Below are positions 1 to 7,254 of a stretch of 15,499 bases of DNA, piece after piece. A model generated the notes under the pieces. It saw nothing but the letters and a program-made list of their open reading frames with translations, made no database searches and had not been told where the DNA came from. Within the stretch, counting starts at the first letter, position 1, and each line of letters starts with the position of its first letter. The DNA is from Desulfuromonadaceae bacterium (GTDB lineage: Bacteria > Desulfobacterota > Desulfuromonadia > Desulfuromonadales > Desulfuromonadaceae): the NCBI GenBank assembly GCA_027065245.1, contig JAMOOS010000075.1, positions 1-15,499 on the forward strand, written 5' to 3'. Both the position numbers and the translations under genes were made by a program.

Positions 1-85
1 ACCGTCAACAGCGCCAGTGCGCAAACGCCGCCCACGGCGGCGGCGCCGCCGACGTCAACCGCCGCAAAATGTGGCTAAAGAGTAG
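1..85. other. possible 3' end of an upstream gene, strand unresolved
   Basis: All three plus frames are open from base 1. Frame 2 would give a strongly basic tail (KRRPRRRRRRR) ending in TAG at 83-85. Frame 1 would give an Ala/Pro-rich tail ending in TAA at 76-78. A minus-strand reading is also open. The stretch contains a 14-bp self-complementary GC run at 38-51. The fragment is too short to choose a frame or name a product. Confidence 0.2.
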
Positions 86-385
86 TTACAGTTGTAGCAA
101 TTTGCTCGCGTGGACGATTCTCAAGACATAAACAGCATTGCCGCTTATTTTATAGATGACGCGGTAGTTTTTATGGAGTAAATGGCGATAGTCAGTGGAG
201 AAAAAGCTGTTCTCGGCGATAAGAGCACAGCGCATTGGCAGCGCGGCAAGAGTGTAGATTTTCTCCTCCAGCTCACCGATAAAACGCCGTGCGGCAATGA
301 CATTATCAGCGCCAATACAGGTAAATATCTGCTGCAGATCTCTTTGCGCGCTTGCTGCTATGAATACATCATATGCCGTTGTCAC
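86..385 (-). CDS. ParE/RelE-family toxin of a type II toxin-antitoxin module
   Basis: A 99-residue protein with the ParE/RelE layout: an N-terminal helical part with AQRDLQQI, then R44-R45 after a helix, a LPMRCALI segment, and a C-terminal beta region YRVIYKISGNAVYVLRIVHA. Family members poison translation (RelE branch) or DNA gyrase (ParE branch); the sequence alone does not decide which. I chose the GTG at 385. It follows a clear ribosome binding site (GGGAG, 7 bases upstream) and starts 17 bases inside the antitoxin gene, as is usual for coupled toxin genes. An ATG at 418 is in frame but would lengthen the overlap to 50 bases. It lies downstream of the antitoxin in the same transcript. 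The product looks intact. Confidence 0.85.
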   Translation of the reverse strand: MTTAYDVFIAASAQRDLQQIFTCIGADNVIAARRFIGELEEKIYTLAALPMRCALIAENSFFSTDYRHLLHKNYRVIYKISGNAVYVLRIVHASKLLQL

Positions 386-647
386 ATTTGAACTCCCGGA
401 AAAACTTTCCGGCTTCACTTACCCGCCCCTCTTTTACATCTTCCTCCGCCGCTACCAGCAGTTTCAACAAGTTAAAAGCGTTCATGGTTCTTTCATATTC
501 ACCGGCATCCAGCAACACCGCCTCGGCTTTGCCGTTCACAGTGAGAACCACCGGGCGCCCAGTTGTATGAACCTGTTTGAGAACCGCGCTGGTATTCCGC
601 TTCAGATCTGTTATCGACCGGATATCTTCGGTGATACTGATAGACAT
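369..647 (-). CDS. Phd/YefM-family antitoxin
   Basis: A 92-residue protein beginning MSISITEDIRSITDLKRN, with the Phd/YefM fold pattern: N-terminal DNA-binding part, then TGRPVVLTVNGKAEAVLLDA, where a short strand leads into the dimer core. The acidic and hydrophobic C-terminal tail normally wraps the toxin. The ATG at 647 is preferred over an in-frame ATG at 665 because GGAGGAG lies just upstream of it. In this family the antitoxin, alone or with its toxin, represses its own promoter. Gene order (antitoxin first, toxin second, overlapping) supports a functional module. Confidence 0.88.
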   Translation of the reverse strand: MSISITEDIRSITDLKRNTSAVLKQVHTTGRPVVLTVNGKAEAVLLDAGEYERTMNAFNLLKLLVAAEEDVKEGRVSEAGKFFREFKCDNGI

Positions 648-677
648 AAACTCCTCCGCAAGCATGGCGATAATCCA

Positions 678-704
678 GCGGCTTTAAAAACTTTTTTGCG
701 CCGC
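678..704 (-). terminator. possible terminator between VOC gene and TA module
   Basis: Arms GCGGC (678-682) and GCCGC (700-704) enclose AT-rich inner sequence with A-run and T-run that can extend the pairing. It lies downstream of the VOC gene and upstream of the antitoxin gene on the minus strand. The T-run lies inside rather than after the stem, so this is a weak call. Confidence 0.22.
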
Positions 705-772
705 CATCATATACAGACCCTTAAACAGTAACATGCCGACGCATTGATTGAAAGATGACTTGTTGCGGTTTC

Positions 773-1195
773 TCATCTTGAAACAGCCAGGAGACTGTCG
801 TCTCCATCCCGACAGTACAAAACCACCAGGTAGCCATCGGGGTCGTGCAGCCATAATTCCTGCATCTGGTGTTCGTGGTCTTCGCACTTGTGCAGCCATG
901 AATAACCGCCGCGCTCCAGGGCGCGCTGACATACATCCAGCGATGCCACCACAAACTCGATACTCACACCTACACCGTGGGGATGGTATTCCAGATCGCG
1001 GTAGATGGTGGGATACTGTCGTTGCAGCACCGCGCTGGCGCACAGTACCACCGTGGCGCCGTCAGTATCTATCAGCAGTACCGGCTCGGCGCCAGGCGCG
1101 GCGACAAAACGCTCCACACGCAGCGACAACAGGTCGCGATAAAAATGTTCGCTGCGGTTGATATCGGCCACAGCAAGGGTTATGTTCAGACTCAT
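773..1195 (-). CDS. VOC-superfamily (glyoxalase/bleomycin-resistance fold) protein
   Basis: A 140-residue protein with the paired beta-alpha-beta-beta-beta pattern of the vicinal oxygen chelate fold. The first module is NITLAVADINRSEHFYRDLL; the second ends in LWLHDPDGYLVVLYCR, the hallmark DPDG strand. The usual first metal ligand, a His at the start of strand 1, is Asn here, so binding of a catalytic metal in the glyoxalase I manner is uncertain. E80 and E113 remain as possible ligands. The start at 1195 has GAGGT a few bases upstream. It is divergent from folK, with only 30 bases between start codons. Substrate is not predictable from sequence. Confidence 0.8.
   Translation of the reverse strand: MSLNITLAVADINRSEHFYRDLLSLRVERFVAAPGAEPVLLIDTDGATVVLCASAVLQRQYPTIYRDLEYHPHGVGVSIEFVVASLDVCQRALERGGYSWLHKCEDHEHQMQELWLHDPDGYLVVLYCRDGDDSLLAVSR
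1158..1186 (+). promoter_or_regulatory. candidate sigma70 promoter for the folK group
   Basis: TTGATA (1158-1163), a 17-base spacer and TATGTT (1181-1186) lie inside the 5' coding end of the divergent VOC gene, about 40 bases before the folK ATG. Spacing and hexamers are good, but no transcript data are available. Confidence 0.4.
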
Positions 1196-1225
1196 TTACT
1201 ACCTCGTTCACAATCGGGTTGGTCC

Positions 1226-1738
1226 ATGTCGCAAAACGACGGAACAGTTACGGTATACATAGCCCTGGGTGGTAACCTGGGTGATTGCCGCAGCGCATTT
1301 GTACGCGCCCGCGCCGCTCTGGCCGCGGCAGGGCTGCGCATTACCGCCTGCGCGCCACTGTATCGCGGTGCGGCGGTGGGCGGCCCGGCGGGACAGCCGG
1401 ACTACTACAACACCGTTATCCAGGCCGCCACCACACTGACGGCGACGCAGTTACTGCGACTATGCCAGAAAATCGAGCACCAGGGCGGTCGTCAGCGCCA
1501 GCAACGCTGGGGCGCGCGCACCATCGATCTGGATATCCTCGACTACGCCGGCACCGTCAGCGCCGCGCCCCACCTAACCCTGCCGCATCCGCGCCTGCAT
1601 CAACGCCGCTTTGTACTGCAGCCGCTATGCGCCATCGCGCCGGACTGGCACCATCCGCGCCTGAAACACAATGCCGCCAGCCTGCTGGAACAACTGCCGC
1701 CGCAACCGGCACTGGCGCTGGTGGCGCAACGGTGGTAG
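1226..1738 (+). CDS. folK: 2-amino-4-hydroxy-6-hydroxymethyldihydropteridine pyrophosphokinase (HPPK)
   Basis: This cytosolic enzyme transfers pyrophosphate from ATP to 6-hydroxymethyl-7,8-dihydropterin in folate synthesis. At 170 residues it matches the family (about 160). Visible motifs are YIALGGNLGD at residues 11-20, a YYNTV strand, the ATP-binding loop with GGRQRQQRWGARTIDLDIL, whose DLD supplies the Mg ligands, and LPHPRLHQRRFVLQPL near the C-terminus. The ATG at 1226 gives the canonical N-terminus; its ribosome binding site is weak. It lies first in a plus-strand group with 25 bases to the next gene. The folB and folP genes that often adjoin folK are absent here. Base composition is GC-rich like its neighbours. 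Confidence 0.93.
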   Translation: MSQNDGTVTVYIALGGNLGDCRSAFVRARAALAAAGLRITACAPLYRGAAVGGPAGQPDYYNTVIQAATTLTATQLLRLCQKIEHQGGRQRQQRWGARTIDLDILDYAGTVSAAPHLTLPHPRLHQRRFVLQPLCAIAPDWHHPRLKHNAASLLEQLPPQPALALVAQRW

Positions 1739-1763
1739 ACTCCCCCTGCTATGGAGGAACGCT

Positions 1764-2006
1764 ATGATTGTTCGCCTTATTTTACTTATTCTGCTGGCAT
1801 TTTTGGGCTACACCGCCATTAACGCCATACAACGCTTTTTTGTCGGCAGCGCCAACCGGGATCAGGACGATTCCGATACCATGGTGCCGTGTGCGCAATG
1901 CGCCACCTACATTCCAGTCGACTCAGCCCTCAAACGCAAGCACGCCGGAAAAATATACTATTTTTGCAACAAGAACTGTCTCGATTTATACCGTAAACAA
2001 CCATAG
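1764..2006 (+). CDS. PP0621-like small membrane-anchored cysteine protein
   Basis: An 80-residue protein. Residues 2-20 form one hydrophobic anchor (IVRLILLILLAFLGYTAIN). After a short polar linker comes a compact cysteine module: C43-x2-C46, then YYFC68-x3-C72, a TRASH/YHS-like zinc- or metal-binding arrangement. This matches the small PP0621 family of beta- and gammaproteobacteria, whose function is not established. The start has GGAGG at 1753-1757. It ends 9 bases before the transaldolase, so it is surely co-transcribed. The topology would place the cysteine domain after the single helix; which side of the membrane it faces cannot be told. Confidence 0.8.
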   Translation: MIVRLILLILLAFLGYTAINAIQRFFVGSANRDQDDSDTMVPCAQCATYIPVDSALKRKHAGKIYYFCNKNCLDLYRKQP

Positions 2007-2015
2007 GAGGAAATA

Positions 2016-2657
<642 letters not shown>

Positions 2658-2684
2658 TCTCCACCGCCAGACAAGGAGGCGGGC

Positions 2685-3014
2685 ATGAAAAAATGCCCAT
2701 TTTGCGCCGAAGAGATTCAGGACGAGGCGATAAAGTGCCGCTACTGCGGTGAGTTTCTGCGCCAGTTCAAAATAGAAACACTGGCGCAAGCCAGCGCTGA
2801 GCCGTGGTATCTGAAAACCTCGTTCATCATCGTTGCCATCGGCTGCGTCGGCCCGCTGGCGCTGCCGCTGGTGTGGCTGCGCACAACCACCAGCCTGAAA
2901 AACAAGGTACTGATCAGCATGGCGGTGCTACTGGCCAGCTACCTGCTCTATCTGGCCACTATGGCATCGCTGCGCCACATTGAGGAATACTATCAGTTTC
3001 TCAATTCACTATAG
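2685..3014 (+). CDS. zinc-ribbon membrane protein, function unknown
   Basis: A 109-residue protein. The N-terminus is a C4 zinc ribbon of the common CPFCAEEIQDEAIKCRYCGEFL type, with C4, C7, C18 and C21. It is followed by two predicted membrane helices at about residues 44-64 and 74-93, so the ribbon probably faces the cytoplasm. Such ribbons occur at the head of many unrelated small membrane proteins and do not define a function. The start has AAGGAGG upstream. It is the last gene of the plus-strand group and stops 12 bases before the convergent deaD stop codon. Confidence 0.78.
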   Translation: MKKCPFCAEEIQDEAIKCRYCGEFLRQFKIETLAQASAEPWYLKTSFIIVAIGCVGPLALPLVWLRTTTSLKNKVLISMAVLLASYLLYLATMASLRHIEEYYQFLNSL

Positions 3015-3026
3015 CAGCATTTATCG

Positions 3027-4745
3027 TTAGCGATGACGGCGCGGCACAAACGGCTTGGCGCCGCCTTTTTTCTTCACCGGCTTGCCGCTGCGGCCCGGTA
3101 CCTTTTTGCCATAATCCGCATCGTCAGCGGCCATACGCTTGATATCGATGGCACATTGGCGCAACTTGATATCGCGCAGCTTCTCCAGCGTGCGCGGCGG
3201 CAGATCGCGCGCCAGTTCCACCGTACTGTGGCCGCCGAATACATTGATGCGCCCGATGGCACGCATGGGTACCCGGCCTTCGTTGGTAAACGCGCCGACA
3301 ATATCACCGGCGGTGACACTGTGTTTACGTCCCACCGCCAGCCGGTAACGACTCATGGCAACACCTAGTTGACGCCCGCCGCGCTCGCGGCGCTGGCGCT
3401 GCTCACCGGCCACCGGCAGATTGATATCCGGCAAAATGGGAAACAGCGGAGTATTACGGTGCAACTGCTGCGCCAGAGCGGCAGCAATGTCGCCGATATC
3501 CAGCCCGTCCTCGGCGGCAATGGTTTCGATCAGCTCGCGCAACTGCTCCAGATTATTGTCGCGCATGGTAGTGTGCAACTGCTCGCGAAAACGCTGCACA
3601 CGCCGGGCACTAATCTGCTCGGCGCTGGGCACCGGCAGCAGGGGAATCTGGCGTTTGATGGCGCGCTCGATAATCTTCAGCAGGCGTCGCTCCGGCGGGC
3701 AGACAAACAAAATGGCCCTACCGCTGCGCCCGGCGCGACCAGTACGACCGATGCGATGGATGTAGGCTTCGGTGTCAAAGGGGATATCGTAGTTGAACAC
3801 ATGGCTTATCCGCTCCACGTCCAAACCGCGCGCCGCCACATCGGTGGCCACCACAATATCGATACCGCCGCGCTTAAGCCGATCAATGGTATTTTCGCGC
3901 ATCTGTTGACTGAGATCGCCGTTGAGCGCCGCCACCCGATGACCGCGTGCCTCGAGTTTCTGGGCAATTTCGCTGGTGGCGTTTTTGGTACGCACAAAAA
4001 TAATCACCCCGGCGTGATCCTCCGCCTCAAGAATACGGCACAGCACATCAAATTTCTGGTTACCGCGCATAAGCAGGTAACCCTGCTCAATCTGATCCAC
4101 GGTGGCGGTGCGTGAGGCGATCTGTACCTCACTGGCGTCGCCGAGATATTTTTCCGCCACCCGGCGGATAGCCGGCGGCATGGTGGCGGAAAACAGCGCA
4201 CACTGGCACTTGGGCGGCGTAGCGGCGAGAATAGTCTCCACATCGTCGATAAAACCCATGCGCAACATTTCGTCCGCCTCATCCAGAACCACGGCGTCAA
4301 TCCGTTCCAGTTTCAGGCTGCCCCGGCGCATGTGATCCATAATCCGCCCCGGCGTACCCACCACCACCTGCACCCCGTCGTGCAAAGCCTTGAGCTGCTG
4401 ATACATGGGTTGACCGCCATACACCGCCAGCACTTTAATCTGCGGCAGGTAGCGGGCAAACCCTTTAATCGCCTCCGCCACCTGCACCGCCAGCTCACGC
4501 GTGGGCGCCAGCACCAGCAGTTGCGGATGACGTTTGGCGGCATCTATCCGCTCCAGCAGCGGCAAAGCAAAGGCCGCCGTCTTGCCGGTACCGGTCTGGG
4601 CGGTACCCAGCACGTTGCCCCCCTGCAGCAGCAGAGGAATACATTGTTGTTGAATGGGAGAAGGTTGATGATAATCGAGATCGCTCAGGGCGCGCAAAAA
4701 CGGCTCTGCAACGCCAAGAGCGGCAAATTCCGGGGATAACTCCAT
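3027..4745 (-). CDS. deaD: DEAD-box ATP-dependent RNA helicase, DeaD/CsdA type
   Basis: A 572-residue helicase that unwinds RNA duplexes, in this family for ribosome assembly, mRNA turnover and cold adaptation. The N-terminal core shows the Q motif, AQTGTGKT (49-56), PTRELA, TPGR (131-134), DEAD (155-158) and SAT (186-188). The second RecA domain has ARGLD and HRIGRTGR (330-337). A basic region then leads to a DbpA-type RNA-binding domain at about 460-535 (RYRLAVGRKHSV, then GRINVFGGHSTVEL), and the tail ends in Lys/Arg-rich residues. It is slightly shorter than E. coli DeaD (629), mainly at the tail. The ATG at 4745 gives a normal N-terminus; AGGTG lies about 10 bases upstream. It is transcribed alone and convergently with the folK group. 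Confidence 0.95.
   Translation of the reverse strand: MELSPEFAALGVAEPFLRALSDLDYHQPSPIQQQCIPLLLQGGNVLGTAQTGTGKTAAFALPLLERIDAAKRHPQLLVLAPTRELAVQVAEAIKGFARYLPQIKVLAVYGGQPMYQQLKALHDGVQVVVGTPGRIMDHMRRGSLKLERIDAVVLDEADEMLRMGFIDDVETILAATPPKCQCALFSATMPPAIRRVAEKYLGDASEVQIASRTATVDQIEQGYLLMRGNQKFDVLCRILEAEDHAGVIIFVRTKNATSEIAQKLEARGHRVAALNGDLSQQMRENTIDRLKRGGIDIVVATDVAARGLDVERISHVFNYDIPFDTEAYIHRIGRTGRAGRSGRAILFVCPPERRLLKIIERAIKRQIPLLPVPSAEQISARRVQRFREQLHTTMRDNNLEQLRELIETIAAEDGLDIGDIAAALAQQLHRNTPLFPILPDINLPVAGEQRQRRERGGRQLGVAMSRYRLAVGRKHSVTAGDIVGAFTNEGRVPMRAIGRINVFGGHSTVELARDLPPRTLEKLRDIKLRQCAIDIKRMAADDADYGKKVPGRSGKPVKKKGGAKPFVPRRHR
3037..3071 (+). terminator. candidate terminator for the folK group, inside the 3' end of deaD
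   Basis: CGGCGC (3037-3042) pairs with GCGCCG (3058-3063) and is followed by CC and six T (3066-3071). The stem is short with a 15-base loop. The T-run and its location just after the last plus-strand gene support the call. Confidence 0.38.
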
Positions 4746-4817
4746 AAAAATAATACACCTGTTACTGTTGCCCGTTAATCACCACATCCATGGCGACAAA
4801 GGGGGCATGGTTTTACA

Positions 4818-4870
4818 CCAGATTCATATCTGGATAGCCTTTCAGAATAGCACAGCAGGCCAGCAATCAA
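4818..4870 (-). promoter_or_regulatory. candidate deaD promoter and leader hairpin
   Basis: On the minus strand, TTGATT (4870-4865) and an extended -10 TGC-TATTCT (-10 at 4849-4844) have a short 15-base spacer. The transcript would carry a leader of about 90 bases, including a perfect CCAGAT/ATCTGG hairpin at 4818-4833. Long structured leaders are known for cold-induced deaD genes, but this match is by arrangement only. Confidence 0.38.
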
Positions 4871-4888
4871 CAGTACTATTTTATTCCC

Positions 4889-4921
4889 TTGACTTTTCCT
4901 CTCATTGGGAATCTATATAAA
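4889..4921 (+). promoter_or_regulatory. candidate distal sucC promoter
   Basis: TTGACT (4889-4894) is followed by TATATA (4914-4919) with a 19-base spacer. The spacer is slightly long; the hexamers are good. A transcript from here would include the whole inverted repeat at 4982-5020. Confidence 0.3.
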
Positions 4922-4952
4922 TGACCACTGTTTATAACAGATAAAAAAATGG

Positions 4953-4981
4953 TTGTTGAATTAGGGTGCCGCCTGTAGTAT
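4953..4981 (+). promoter_or_regulatory. candidate proximal sucC promoter
   Basis: TTGTTG (4953-4958), a 17-base spacer and TAGTAT (4976-4981). The start of transcription would fall near 4988, within the left arm of the inverted repeat that begins directly after the -10 box. The 333-base deaD-sucC gap otherwise holds no gene that I can support. Confidence 0.45.
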
Positions 4982-5020
4982 CTTCAGTCGCACTAAAATT
5001 ATTTTTTAGCACGGCTGAAG
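4982..5020 (+). repeat. 17-bp-arm inverted repeat between sucC promoter and gene
   Basis: Left arm CTTCAGTCGCACTAAAA (4982-4998) and right arm TTTTAGCACGGCTGAAG (5004-5020) pair at 14 positions plus one G-T wobble, with two mismatches, around a 5-base loop (TTATT). It is either an operator overlapping the start of transcription or a leader hairpin. No strong T-run follows the right arm, so it is not a normal terminator. Confidence 0.6.
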
Positions 5021-5078
5021 AGAACCATTATTTCTACTGGTGGAAATACGGAAAACAATTTTTTGACACGGGGGCTTC

Positions 5079-6254
5079 ATGAACATTCACGAGTACCAGG
5101 CAAAAGAGATTCTCGCGTCCTTCGACATTCCGGTGCCGCGAGGACGGGTAACACTCACTGCTGACCAGGCGGAACGCGCCACCAAAATGCTGGGCGGTCG
5201 CAGCGTGGTTAAAGCACAAATTTACGCCGGTGGTCGCGGCAAGGCGGGCGGCGTGCAGGTGGCGTACCACCCGGAACAGGCACACGAAATCGCCAAGGAG
5301 CTGTTCGGCAAGCGGCTGGTAACCCACCAGACCGGGCCGGAGGGGCTGAAGGTGCGGCGCATTCTCATCGAGGAAACGGTGGAAGTAGGCAGCGAATTTT
5401 ATCTCTCCATCACCCTTGATCGCCAAACATCTCGTTACTGTCTCATCGCCTCCAGCGAGGGCGGCGTAAACATTGAGGAGGTAGCAGCGCACACGCCGGA
5501 AAAAATCCATACCCTCACCATCGACCCTTACACTGGTCTGCGCTCCTACGAAGCGCGCTCCATCGCCCTCAAGCTGGGTCTTAAAGGGAGCGTGGCCGAG
5601 GATTGCGTGCAACTGATGCTCAACCTGTTCCGCTGCTGCCTGGAAAAAGACTGCTCCCTGGTGGAAATCAACCCACTGGTGGTTACCAAGGCCGGCTGGC
5701 TGCTGGCGCTGGACGCCAAAATCAATTTTGACGATAACGCTATCTTCCGCCACTGGGAATACCACGAAATGCAGGACTATTCCCAGATGGATCCGCTGGA
5801 GATCAGTGCGGGCAAGTTCGACCTGGCCTATATCAAGCTGGATGGCAACATCGGCTGCATGGTCAACGGTGCCGGTCTGGCCATGGCCACCCTGGACGTT
5901 CTCAAGGAAAACGGCGGCAATCCGGCCAACTTTCTCGATGTAGGGGGCGGAGCCACGCGCGAAAAAGTAGCTGAGGCGTTTCGCATTATTCTGCAGGACA
6001 ACGAAGTGGAGGCAGTGTTTGTCAACATCTTCGGCGGCATTATGCGCTGCGACATCATCGCCCAGGGGATTATTGAGGCGGCTGGCGACGGCAAATGTTC
6101 TCTGCCCATCGTGGTACGCATGGACGGCTCCATGGTCGAAGAAGGCAAAGAGCTGCTTCTCGGTTCCGGGCTGAACGTACAGTGCGCCGACGCCTTGGGC
6201 GAAGGAGCGAAGCTTATTGTTGAAATGATGCAGAAAAATGCCAACAACGCTTGA
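5079..6254 (+). CDS. sucC: succinate-CoA ligase (ADP-forming), beta subunit
   Basis: The beta subunit binds nucleotide and succinate in the TCA-cycle enzyme that interconverts succinyl-CoA and succinate with ATP or GTP formation. At 391 residues it is close to E. coli SucC (388). It opens MNIHEYQAKEIL and has the ATP-grasp domain to about residue 240 (KAQIYAGGRGKAGGV; VEINPLVV for Mg). The C-terminal domain carries LDGNIGCMVNGAGLAMATLD and NIFGGIMRCD. A GGGG tract lies 5' of the ATG at 5079. The next gene, sucD, starts 12 bases after its stop, so the two are one transcript. The usual neighbours sucA, sucB and sdh genes are missing, so expression is separate from the oxoglutarate dehydrogenase genes. 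Confidence 0.97.
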   Translation: MNIHEYQAKEILASFDIPVPRGRVTLTADQAERATKMLGGRSVVKAQIYAGGRGKAGGVQVAYHPEQAHEIAKELFGKRLVTHQTGPEGLKVRRILIEETVEVGSEFYLSITLDRQTSRYCLIASSEGGVNIEEVAAHTPEKIHTLTIDPYTGLRSYEARSIALKLGLKGSVAEDCVQLMLNLFRCCLEKDCSLVEINPLVVTKAGWLLALDAKINFDDNAIFRHWEYHEMQDYSQMDPLEISAGKFDLAYIKLDGNIGCMVNGAGLAMATLDVLKENGGNPANFLDVGGGATREKVAEAFRIILQDNEVEAVFVNIFGGIMRCDIIAQGIIEAAGDGKCSLPIVVRMDGSMVEEGKELLLGSGLNVQCADALGEGAKLIVEMMQKNANNA

Positions 6255-6266
6255 TGGAGACCAGCT

Positions 6267-7139
6267 ATGTCCATACTGATAAATAAGGATTCAAAGATTA
6301 TCGTTCAGGGAATCACCGGCAAGACCGGCATGTTCCATACCCGCGAGTGCCGCGAATACGGCACCAACATTGTCGCCGGAGTAACGCCGGGCAAGGGCGG
6401 CATCCACGTTGACGGCATCCCGGTATTTGACACCGTGGAAGAGGCAGTACGTCTCACCGGCGGCAATGTGTCGATGATTTTTGTGCCACCTCCCGGTGCT
6501 GCCGATGCCATCCTTGAAGCCTGCGACGCTGACGTTGACCTGGCGGTATGCATCACCGAGGGCGTGCCGGTACGCGATATGGTAATGGCACGCCAGGTAG
6601 TAGCCGACAGCAATACCAAGCTCATCGGACCCAACTGTCCCGGCCTCATCACTCCCGGCGAGTGCAAGGTTGGCATCATGCCCGGCTATATCCATCAACC
6701 GGGAAAAATCGGCGTAATCTCACGCAGTGGCACCCTCACCTACGAGGCGGTAAAACAACTCACCGACGCCGGGCTGGGCCAGTCCACTTGCGTAGGTATC
6801 GGCGGTGACCCCATCATCGGTCTTAAATTTATCGACGTGCTGGAATTGTTCAACAACGATCCCGATACCGATGGCGTACTGATGATCGGCGAGATCGGCG
6901 GCAGCGCCGAGGAGGAAGCCGCCGAGTGGATCAAAGAAAACATGACCAAGCCGGTAGCCAGCTTTATCGCCGGTGTTACCGCCCCTCCCGGCAAACGCAT
7001 GGGTCACGCCGGCGCCATCATCAGTGGCGGCAAGGGGCGCGCCGAAGATAAAATCGCCACCCTTAAGGCCTGCGGCGTCAGCGTTGCCACCTCACCCACC
7101 GGTATGGGCGCAGCCATGCTGGAAGCACTGGGGAAATAA
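6267..7139 (+). CDS. sucD: succinate-CoA ligase, alpha subunit
   Basis: The 290-residue alpha subunit binds CoA and carries the phosphohistidine intermediate. The N-terminal Rossmann part starts MSILINKDSKIIVQGITGKTG, with the CoA-binding GITGKTG. SRSGTLTYEA and IGPNCPG are the usual conserved blocks. The phosphorylated residue is H247 in KRMGHAGAII. Length and motif order match E. coli SucD, so it should be functional. GGAG precedes the ATG by a normal distance. It is followed by a strong hairpin at 7182-7216, consistent with the end of the sucCD transcript. Confidence 0.97.
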   Translation: MSILINKDSKIIVQGITGKTGMFHTRECREYGTNIVAGVTPGKGGIHVDGIPVFDTVEEAVRLTGGNVSMIFVPPPGAADAILEACDADVDLAVCITEGVPVRDMVMARQVVADSNTKLIGPNCPGLITPGECKVGIMPGYIHQPGKIGVISRSGTLTYEAVKQLTDAGLGQSTCVGIGGDPIIGLKFIDVLELFNNDPDTDGVLMIGEIGGSAEEEAAEWIKENMTKPVASFIAGVTAPPGKRMGHAGAIISGGKGRAEDKIATLKACGVSVATSPTGMGAAMLEALGK

Positions 7140-7153
7140 CCGCCATTTAATTG

Positions 7154-7183
7154 CTGACAAAGCAGTTGGGCAATCGCTAGAAT
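7154..7183 (+). promoter_or_regulatory. candidate rsgA promoter
   Basis: CTGACA (7154-7159), an 18-base spacer and TAGAAT (7178-7183). The last two bases of the -10 box are also the first two bases of the hairpin that follows. Confidence 0.42.
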
Positions 7184-7223
7184 GCGCCGCAGTAACCACC
7201 AATTACTGCGGCGCATCTGTTTT
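7182..7223 (+). terminator. sucD terminator / rsgA leader hairpin
   Basis: ATGCGCCGCAGTAA (7182-7195) and TTACTGCGGCGCAT (7203-7216) form a perfect 14-bp stem with a 7-base loop, followed by CTGTTTT. Stem and short T-run fit an intrinsic terminator for sucCD. Because a promoter abuts its left arm, it may instead or also shape the rsgA leader. Confidence 0.62.
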
Positions 7224-7254
7224 ATGCGCCCAAAGGTGAGCAGAGAAGCTGTTT

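Noticed and set aside
684..1043. Minus-strand frame overlapping the VOC gene
   Set aside because: Out-of-frame Arg/Cys-rich shadow of the VOC coding sequence.
3369..4115. Long plus-strand frame opposite deaD
   Set aside because: It is the reverse shadow of a highly conserved helicase gene, with no ribosome binding site and no family features.
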